DNA from: CAYTQK01 sp964439745 | GTDB taxonomy: Bacteria > Desulfobacterota > Desulfobacteria > Desulfobacterales > Desulfosudaceae | NCBI GenBank assembly: GCA_964439745.1 | Contig: CAYTQK010000111.1 | Location: forward strand, 1 to 9,787 | Direction of reading: 5' to 3' | Length of the DNA: 9,787 bases | Part shown: positions 5,180 through 9,787 of the stretch, one piece after another | Layout: each line of letters begins with the position of its first letter | Position numbering within the stretch: the stretch's first letter is position 1 | Made by a program: the position numbers and the translations under genes | The notes under the pieces: model-generated | The model's input: only the letters and a program-made list of their open reading frames with translations | Database searches by the model: none | What the model was told of the DNA's origin: nothing

Positions 5180-8158
5180 TCAGGCTTTCTCCACTTCCAC
5201 GGCAATACCCCGGTCGATGGGCTGGGCGCACCAGTTCCAGCGCCAGTAACGCAAATGACCGTAGTTGTTGACCAGGTCCAGCCACTTGATCATGCCGGGA
5301 ATGGCGGCGTCATAGCTCTTCCACTCGGGGAACATGAACGGTTCCCAGGCGTGGTAGATGATCACCTGGCCGGGCTTGGCCGCGCTCTTTTCCGGCCGGG
5401 CAGCCGGGGTGACCTTGACGTGAATCTTGAAGGTATCAAAATCATTATGCACCCGGACCAGGTCGCCGTCCTTGATGCCGCGCTTGCCGGCATCCTCCGG
5501 GCTCATGAACATGAACGGGCGGCCCTGGTGGGTGCGCAGCAGCTGCTCATTGCTGATCCATATGGAATGAACGCTCCAGCGCTGATGGCCGCTGGTCAGA
5601 CGCAGCGGGTATTGGCCGCCGATACTGGGATTGTCCTTGTGCACCGGCAGTTCCTCCTCGGCTTCAAGGAACCAGGGATGGTCGATATAGAACTGGATCC
5701 GCCGGTTATAGGTGGGATAGGGAATTTTTTTCTCGCCGGTATGCCAGGTCAGCGGCACGATGGGTTCGTCCGGCTTGATATCCGTGGCCAGGTTCATGGT
5801 GACCGGATCGAAAATGGAGACATCCACGAAGCGGACGATGCCCTCCTTGCGCATGTATTTCAGATCGGTCCCCGGCGGCAGATTGCCCAGCATGACGCTG
5901 GAGGACAGGGCGTCTTCCATGACCTCGTCAAAATTGTCGGAAGCGCCCATTCGCTGCCACTTGCCGAACTCCTCCAGGTTGACATTGGCATCATTGTCCC
6001 GGGTGGCAAAATGTTTCAAAAATTCATAATAATTCTTGTCCGGCGGAACCTTGGGCGCAAACTTGGTCTTGCCCCGCTTCCTGGCCACCTGTTCGATCTT
6101 TTCTCCCAGTATGCGGCAGATCTCCCACTCGGTCTTGGCTTCGCCGATGGGCTTGACAGCCTCGTCGGTCAGGGTCAGCCAGGGCACGTGGGGGGTGGGA
6201 AAACGCGTATCCAGCTTTTCATAGAAGCCGGCGCAGGGCAGCGCATAATCGCCGTACAGCAGGGTGGTGGACCAGCGGGTTTCAAACCCGAAAATGGTGT
6301 CGTACTTGTCCCAGAGCGAGCCCAGGATATTTTTTATCCAGCCCCGGTTCTTCCGGGCCGGGTTAGTCCCCATCCAGCAGTAGACGGTCGGTTTCTGGTC
6401 GGCGGCCGGCTTGACATAGCCCTCCCACCAGCCCTTGGACACGGCCTCGTCGAAATATTCCTGGAAGGGCCGTTTCATGGTGGGGCAATGCCAGTCCTTG
6501 TTGTCCCAGGCCTTTTTATACGCAGAATGGTTGTAATAGAGAAAGGCGGGAATGGTGTAGTTGACCAGGTTGCGATCAATCACCCGTTCCTGTTTGATGG
6601 AGGCCATTTCATCGGAAATGGTGCTGTCCTCGCGCTTGAACTGGTTCCAGACCCTTCGCATGACCGGCAGCTGCTTGGCCAGGTTGACCATGCCGATCTT
6701 TTTCTTGAATATCTGTGTAAAGGCGCCTTCGAACAGGGATTCGTTCCAGCCGCGGATGCCGCAGCCCTTTTTGCCGTAGCTGCCGGTCAGGGCCAGTAAC
6801 AGGCACATGACCCGTTCGATGAGATCGCCGTGGTAGTATTTTGGTGAATTCCAGCCGACCATCACCTGGATGCTGCCGCTGGCCTTGTAGCATTTTTCCG
6901 CCAGCCGGCGGATGGTGTCCGGATGGGTCTTGCAGATGGCCGCGGCCTTCTCCGGGGTATAATCCCGGTTGAGCATCTTCTTGAGGCGGTGAAAAACCGG
7001 CTGCACGGTGACCTGCTTGCCGTTGGCCAGGGTGGCCGTAAAGGTACCTTCCAGGGCGGGATCACACGGCAGCTTCAGGGTTTCCAGCGGCGCCAGCACG
7101 ACCTTGCTGTTCTTGGCATCCCAGAAGCAGAACTGGTCTTCCCGGGCGCCCTTTTCCACCTCCGAGGCCTTGAGAAATTCGTCATTGTCCGTGCGTACCA
7201 GCAGCGGCAGGTCGGTCTGCTCCTTGACAAAGGGATAATCCACCCAGCCCTTTTCAATTAGCACCTGGCAGACGGCATTGCCCAGGGCGGCGTCGGAACC
7301 CATTTCCACCGGAATGAATTCATCGGCGTGCATGGCGCTGGGACTGTAGTCCGGCGCGATGGTGATGACTTCGGCACCGTTGTAACGGGCTTCGGAAATA
7401 AAGTGATAGGAAGGAATCCGGGTATAGACCGGGTTCATATGCCAGATCAGCTGCAATTTTCCAAAATACCAGCCGTCCACGGAATCCATGAACTGGAATT
7501 TTCCAAACGTCTCGTAAATCCCCCGGTTAAAGTCGCCAATGGTGGAGTCCAGGTCCAGAACCGTGGCGCCCAGGCCGACCATCAGACGGTGCACGGCCAT
7601 AACGTGGACGTAGCCGCCGTTGCCGGGACCGCTTTCAAAAATGATCGATTCCGGCCCTTCTTTGTCCAGGCCGTCCACGATGCCTTCGGCGATTTCGGTC
7701 AGGCACTGGTCCCAGCTGACGCGCTTCCATTTACCGCTGCCGCGGCCGCCGATCTGCTTCATGGGGTACTTGAGTCGATCAGGGTTGTACATCTGGATGC
7801 TGTAGGAGGCGCCCTTCTGACAGCCCCGGGGATTGAAATCCGGTCCCGAAGGATCAATGACCGGGTACTTGGCCGCCTGCTCTTCCCGGAAGACGATGCC
7901 GTCCTTGGAATAGACCCGCCAGAGGCAGTTGCCGGGATAGCAGTCCACCAGATGGGTTCCGTAGGTCACCTTGTCCCAGGTCCATTCTTCCCGATGCAGA
8001 TTCTCCCAGTTGGAATACTTCCAGTCCTCAAACACCTTTTCCGTGGCATTGGCCAGGCCGTTGCCTCCCATAAACCCCAGAGAATTCAAGGACAACAAGG
8101 CAACCGTCGCCCCCGCCCCCTTGAGAAATGTCCTTCGGGAGATTTCGACTCTCTTCAT
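5180..8158 (-). CDS. Molybdopterin oxidoreductase catalytic subunit (type II DMSO reductase family, EbdA-like)
   Basis: 992-aa catalytic subunit that should bind bis-molybdopterin guanine dinucleotide and one iron-sulfur cluster (FS0), and act in the periplasm. A twin-arginine signal (SRRTFLKG at 7-14, then a hydrophobic stretch to about 36 ending ANA) is clear. The FS0 ligands are H69, C73, C78 and C113; a His-type FS0 marks the NarG/EbdA branch. D209 in TIGDFNRG is the likely Asp ligand of molybdenum. The C-terminal domain (about 850-990) holds the cofactor-binding strand LRLTSGHQRWSVHS. The length is close to that of EbdA-like proteins. The start was moved from the ATG at 8191 to 8158 because AAAGGGGG precedes only the latter. 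The substrate is unknown: hydroxylation of a hydrocarbon C-H bond is the leading guess, while reduction of an oxyanion or other acceptor remains possible. Confidence 0.95.
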   Translation of the reverse strand: MKRVEISRRTFLKGAGATVALLSLNSLGFMGGNGLANATEKVFEDWKYSNWENLHREEWTWDKVTYGTHLVDCYPGNCLWRVYSKDGIVFREEQAAKYPVIDPSGPDFNPRGCQKGASYSIQMYNPDRLKYPMKQIGGRGSGKWKRVSWDQCLTEIAEGIVDGLDKEGPESIIFESGPGNGGYVHVMAVHRLMVGLGATVLDLDSTIGDFNRGIYETFGKFQFMDSVDGWYFGKLQLIWHMNPVYTRIPSYHFISEARYNGAEVITIAPDYSPSAMHADEFIPVEMGSDAALGNAVCQVLIEKGWVDYPFVKEQTDLPLLVRTDNDEFLKASEVEKGAREDQFCFWDAKNSKVVLAPLETLKLPCDPALEGTFTATLANGKQVTVQPVFHRLKKMLNRDYTPEKAAAICKTHPDTIRRLAEKCYKASGSIQVMVGWNSPKYYHGDLIERVMCLLLALTGSYGKKGCGIRGWNESLFEGAFTQIFKKKIGMVNLAKQLPVMRRVWNQFKREDSTISDEMASIKQERVIDRNLVNYTIPAFLYYNHSAYKKAWDNKDWHCPTMKRPFQEYFDEAVSKGWWEGYVKPAADQKPTVYCWMGTNPARKNRGWIKNILGSLWDKYDTIFGFETRWSTTLLYGDYALPCAGFYEKLDTRFPTPHVPWLTLTDEAVKPIGEAKTEWEICRILGEKIEQVARKRGKTKFAPKVPPDKNYYEFLKHFATRDNDANVNLEEFGKWQRMGASDNFDEVMEDALSSSVMLGNLPPGTDLKYMRKEGIVRFVDVSIFDPVTMNLATDIKPDEPIVPLTWHTGEKKIPYPTYNRRIQFYIDHPWFLEAEEELPVHKDNPSIGGQYPLRLTSGHQRWSVHSIWISNEQLLRTHQGRPFMFMSPEDAGKRGIKDGDLVRVHNDFDTFKIHVKVTPAARPEKSAAKPGQVIIYHAWEPFMFPEWKSYDAAIPGMIKWLDLVNNYGHLRYWRWNWCAQPIDRGIAVEVEKA

Positions 8159-8356
8159 AGTGCCCCCTTTACTTGCATTATAGTTATTCATTCGTTGAAA
8201 CGGTAAACCCCGTTGCCGTGCGCAGCGTCTTTGGTCGGTGCTGCCGTTGTCCCCGGACCCGCCTTCCCCGGTGAAAAAAGTATGGATCCGTCCGGCTCAT
8301 GTTTTTCCGCTCATGACTCCTCCTGTTGCTTCAACCCGAATGTTCGTATGCCCGGC
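8159..8356 (-). promoter_or_regulatory. 198-base leader between ferredoxin-like gene and alpha subunit
   Basis: This is the longest gap inside the operon. Read on the minus strand it holds the strongest ribosome-site match in the window, AGGAGGAG (8324-8317), directly ahead of a five-codon frame MSGKT-stop (8314-8297). The stop overlaps a second ATG (8300) that opens a 38-codon Arg-rich frame ending at 8184, just inside the longer possible alpha start. A 6-base inverted repeat CCGGAC/GTCCGG (8253-8258 and 8290-8295) could pair. Finally AAAGGGGG (8170-8163) is the ribosome site of the alpha ATG at 8158. The region could be a translated leader controlling alpha expression, or the remnant of a lost start. 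Confidence 0.45.
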
Positions 8357-8689
8357 TTACCGCCGAGTCATCAGGCTGATGGCATTCCACGGGCATCCGG
8401 TCAGCATCAGCCCGTCTTTTCCCCCGCTGACGCAAGCCCCGCAGCCGACGCAGAGGTCCCTGTTGACGGTCATCCGCTGGAAGGGATAATTTTCCGGATC
8501 AGCCACCAGCTGCAGAGCGCTAAACTTGCAGTACACCAGGCAGACCGGGGAACCGCCGCAGCCGGTACACCACTCGGATATCACCGCAATCCTTTTTACT
8601 TTGCGCTTCCCGGCGACTTTTTCATCCTGGTTGCGCAGCTCTTCGTGACTTTCCGGAATTTCTTCGCGTAACATGATAGCTTCCTGCAT
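8357..8689 (-). CDS. Small two-cluster [4Fe-4S] ferredoxin-like protein
   Basis: 110-aa iron-sulfur protein with two cysteine groups: C41/C44/C50/C54 (CTGCGGSPVC then LVYC) and C80/C83/C86/C99 (CVGCGAC, then a loop, then GCPWNAI). Both predict [4Fe-4S] clusters. In the second group 12 residues separate the third and fourth Cys, against three in ordinary ferredoxins. The N-terminus is charged with a basic patch (GKRKVKR, 27-33); there is no signal peptide or membrane segment, so it should be cytoplasmic unless carried out by a partner. The ATG overlaps the TAA of the Rieske gene by one base (TAATG), and a GAGGTG ribosome site lies within the last Rieske codons, so the two are translationally coupled. 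It probably passes electrons to or from the Rieske/cytochrome b complex or the molybdoenzyme, but its partner cannot be read from the sequence. Confidence 0.85.
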   Translation of the reverse strand: MQEAIMLREEIPESHEELRNQDEKVAGKRKVKRIAVISEWCTGCGGSPVCLVYCKFSALQLVADPENYPFQRMTVNRDLCVGCGACVSGGKDGLMLTGCPWNAISLMTRR

Positions 8690-9270
8690 TAGCCCACCTC
8701 GATGTATATTTTCTGGTCTTCAAACTCCTGCTCAGAAAATACCTGGGCGGTATCCACAATGATATTGCCGCCGCTGTCCATGGCGATGTTGTGCCTGTCC
8801 AGGGGACGCGGGGCCGGCCCGGCAAATTCCACCCCGTTGGAATGAAATTCACTGCCGTGGCAGGGACATTTAAAAATATTCAAGTCCTCGAACCAGTTGA
8901 CGGTGCAGCCCAGGTGCGTGCAGCGGGCGAACAGGGCATATACCCGGCCTTTTTCCCGCACCACGAAAAAGCGGTGATCCTTCTTGAACCGGTTATCAAC
9001 GAAGATCACACCGTATTGATCCGGGCGCTCGTCGGTGACAAAGTCCTTGATCTGGCCGATGACATACTTGCTGGGCGGATGAAAGACCACCGACGGGTAT
9101 AAGAAACGCAGGCCTTCATACAGGCCCACGCCGACGCTGGCAAAAACCACCCCCCAGCCGGCCACTGAAATTCCCTTGTGCAGAAACTCCCGGCGGGACA
9201 GCCCCCCGCCTTTTTTTTCGTCCGACTTTTTTTCGGGTACGCTATCTTCTATACTGGTCACGACATTCAT
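8689..9270 (-). CDS. Rieske [2Fe-2S] iron-sulfur protein
   Basis: 193-aa Rieske subunit of a bc/b6f-type complex. The cluster boxes are CTHLGC (C117, H119, C122) and CPCHGS (C135, C137, H138). C117, H119, C135 and H138 bind the cluster; C122 and C137 form the usual disulfide. The N-terminus is polar, then SRREFLHKG (25-33) gives a Tat-type motif followed by a hydrophobic segment (about 34-51) that would stay as the membrane anchor. The cluster domain would lie in the periplasm. The start chosen is the ATG at 9270, which has AAGGA eight bases ahead; a TTG six codons upstream would add MSRKQA but overlaps that ribosome site. It is the partner of the cytochrome b halves at 792-2302, although six genes lie between, and it is coupled to the ferredoxin-like gene by a TAATG overlap. 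Confidence 0.95.
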   Translation of the reverse strand: MNVVTSIEDSVPEKKSDEKKGGGLSRREFLHKGISVAGWGVVFASVGVGLYEGLRFLYPSVVFHPPSKYVIGQIKDFVTDERPDQYGVIFVDNRFKKDHRFFVVREKGRVYALFARCTHLGCTVNWFEDLNIFKCPCHGSEFHSNGVEFAGPAPRPLDRHNIAMDSGGNIIVDTAQVFSEQEFEDQKIYIEVG

Positions 9271-9316
9271 CGCCTGCTTCCTTGACAATTGTTGATGCTT
9301 TTTTCGTCCGCAACAA

Positions 9317-9532
9317 TCACTTTTTGGCCAGCAAGGCCCGCAGCAACTCCACGATCAAGGCGCCGACGAACATGGGGGCGGCGCCGATGGCGTATTGCAC
9401 CCAGGCGTAATAATGGTAATTGGCGAACATGGATTCACCGTTGAAGTGATAATAGGCGATATTGGCCGCGATAAAATAAATCCCGGTCATGAGCCCTGCG
9501 AAAATGATTGCTTTGATGATTTTGGCGATCAT
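9317..9532 (-). CDS. Small membrane protein with two predicted helices, unknown function
   Basis: 71-aa protein, first gene of the operon. Two hydrophobic segments are visible, near residues 5-27 and 45-65, with basic residues at both ends (K4, K7; the C-terminus ends LLAKK). The linker is rich in Tyr, His and Asn (AYYHFNGESMFANYHYYAW). The ATG has a strong ribosome site (AAGGGGGG) about four bases upstream, and the stop is 46 bases from the Rieske start, so it is probably expressed and co-transcribed. I do not recognise the family. Position suggests a small accessory subunit of the Rieske/cytochrome b complex, comparable in size to the small subunits of b6f complexes, but that is inference. 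The His residues could bind a cofactor or metal, but no known motif is present. Confidence 0.7.
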   Translation of the reverse strand: MIAKIIKAIIFAGLMTGIYFIAANIAYYHFNGESMFANYHYYAWVQYAIGAAPMFVGALIVELLRALLAKK

Positions 9533-9597
9533 GCGCCCCCCCTTGAATAATTGCGGTTTGATCTGGATAAACCAGGAAACGGTTTTTAAAAACTATC

Positions 9598-9626
9598 AAA
9601 AGTTAAAAGCTGTACTTTTTACTTTT
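9598..9626. promoter_or_regulatory. Inverted repeat overlapping the candidate -10 (possible operator)
   Basis: Two 13-base arms, AAAAGTTAAAAGC and ACTTTTTACTTTT, match as an inverted repeat at 11 of 13 positions around a 3-base centre (TGT). The right arm overlaps the proposed -10 box, where a bound repressor would block transcription. The right arm is also part of a 15-base sequence repeated exactly at 9725-9739. The regulator is unknown. Confidence 0.45.
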
Positions 9627-9628
9627 AT
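9614..9628. repeat. 15-base direct repeat, copy 1
   Basis: ACTTTTTACTTTTAT occurs here and again at 9725-9739, identical and in the same orientation, start to start 111 bases apart, which is close to a whole number of helical turns. This copy lies over the candidate -10 region of the operon promoter. Confidence 0.7.
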
Positions 9629-9649
9629 ATAAAAATAATTATCTGTCAA
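9622..9649 (-). promoter_or_regulatory. Candidate sigma-70-type promoter of the operon
   Basis: A perfect TTGACA lies at 9649-9644 on the minus strand. Downstream, TAAAAG (9627-9622, spacer 16) or TATAAA (9629-9624, spacer 14) could serve as the -10 box; both are imperfect. It would place the transcript start about 80-85 bases before the first ATG. The surrounding DNA is very AT-rich, so chance matches to the -10 are easy; the TTGACA is the stronger part. Confidence 0.5.
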
Positions 9650-9714
9650 GTTTTTTTTCCGGTTTGCTCAAAATTTATATTGTCGAAAAATCAATGAATT
9701 AAATAAAAAAAAAG

Positions 9715-9731
9715 AAAAAGTTAAACTTTTT
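9715..9731. promoter_or_regulatory. Perfect 17-base palindrome upstream of the promoter
   Basis: AAAAAGTT-A-AACTTTTT has perfect 8-base arms around one base. It sits about 65-90 bases upstream of the TTGACA box and shares half-sites with the imperfect dyad at 9598-9626. It could be a second binding site of the same dimeric regulator. The AT-rich background reduces certainty. Confidence 0.4.
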
Positions 9732-9739
9732 ACTTTTAT
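9725..9739. repeat. 15-base direct repeat, copy 2
   Basis: Identical to 9614-9628. This copy lies 76 bases upstream of the candidate -35 box. Its left part is inside a perfect palindrome, AAAAAGTT-A-AACTTTTT, at 9715-9731, so both copies are embedded in dyads of similar sequence (AAAAGT/ACTTTT half-sites). Confidence 0.7.
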
Positions 9740-9787
9740 TTTTTATGATTTTTGTTCACCATGGCATATAATGTAAACAACAATAAA

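Larger units (their letters stand above)
9533..9787. other. AT-rich intergenic control region
   Basis: This 255-base stretch has no convincing gene. It is far richer in A and T than the coding DNA on its left, with several A or T runs. It contains the candidate promoter, the paired repeats and dyads described separately, and the strong ribosome site just ahead of the 71-aa gene. A small dyad, CTGG-ATAAA-CCAG (9563-9575), lies in the untranslated leader. The right end may also serve a gene outside the window. Confidence 0.7.

Noticed and set aside
5255..6799. 514-codon open frame on the plus strand, opposite the alpha gene
   Set aside because: It mirrors the GC-rich codons of a certain gene, shows no domain or motif, and has no ribosome site. 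The same holds for the plus-strand frames at 157-978, 831-1595, 1592-2263, 2202-3179, 3297-4490 and 7328-8206.
3210..8158. Respiratory nitrate reductase (NarGHI) identity
   Set aside because: There is no NarI-type membrane cytochrome; the gamma subunit is of the haem-b ethylbenzene dehydrogenase type, and alpha carries a Tat signal and is shorter than NarG.
8159..8191. Longer alpha start at ATG 8191 (adds 11 residues)
   Set aside because: No ribosome site precedes it, while AAAGGGGG precedes the ATG at 8158, which also puts the Tat motif at the usual distance from the N-terminus.
8297..8314. The in-frame TGA read as selenocysteine, extending alpha upstream
   Set aside because: No selenocysteine insertion hairpin stands out after the TGA, the translated extension looks unlike a protein of this family, and it would bury the Tat signal more than 40 residues inside.
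9271..9288. TTG start for the Rieske gene
   Set aside because: It would begin just upstream of, and partly overlap, the AAGGA that fits the ATG at 9270, and TTG is the weaker codon.
9676..9695. FNR-like site around TTGAT-TTTTC-GACAA (minus strand)
   Set aside because: The half-sites are five rather than four bases apart and the second is a poor match, in DNA so AT-rich that such matches are expected by chance.

Overview
The window holds ten genes, all on the minus strand, which look like one operon read from about 9640 down to base 1 and running off the left edge. The coding DNA is GC-rich. An AT-rich control region of about 255 bases lies at the right end (9533-9787). The mix of genes suggests an anaerobic or microaerobic bacterium: a Tat-exported molybdenum enzyme, a membrane-anchored multihaem cytochrome c, and a Rieske/split cytochrome b complex. 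It fits Desulfobacterota/Deltaproteobacteria or a related anaerobic lineage best, but this is inferred from gene style. No taxonomic marker gene is present.

Layout in transcription order (right to left): a promoter with two repeated AT-rich dyads; a 71-aa protein with two membrane segments; a Rieske iron-sulfur protein; a small cytosolic-looking protein with two [4Fe-4S] motifs; a 198-base leader; the catalytic alpha subunit of a type II DMSO-reductase-family molybdoenzyme; its haem-b gamma subunit; its four-cluster beta subunit; a TorD-like assembly chaperone; the N-terminal and C-terminal halves of a cytochrome b; and a membrane-anchored cytochrome c with at least four haem sites, cut by the window edge.

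The alpha/beta/gamma set is closest in style to the ethylbenzene dehydrogenase group. That group includes p-cymene dehydrogenase, steroid C25 dehydrogenase and the proposed alkane C2-methylene hydroxylase; selenate, chlorate and dimethylsulfide enzymes are further relatives. The substrate cannot be read from the sequence. The unusual point is that the enzyme genes sit inside a complete bc-type quinone/cytochrome module: Rieske on one side, cytochrome b and multihaem cytochrome c on the other. The likely joint function is electron exchange between a periplasmic molybdoenzyme and the quinone pool through a dedicated Rieske/cytochrome b complex and c-type haems. The direction is open: oxidation of a hydrocarbon-like substrate feeding electrons in, or quinol oxidation feeding a terminal reductase.

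The many long plus-strand reading frames are shadows of these genes. I found no RNA genes, mobile elements or CRISPR.
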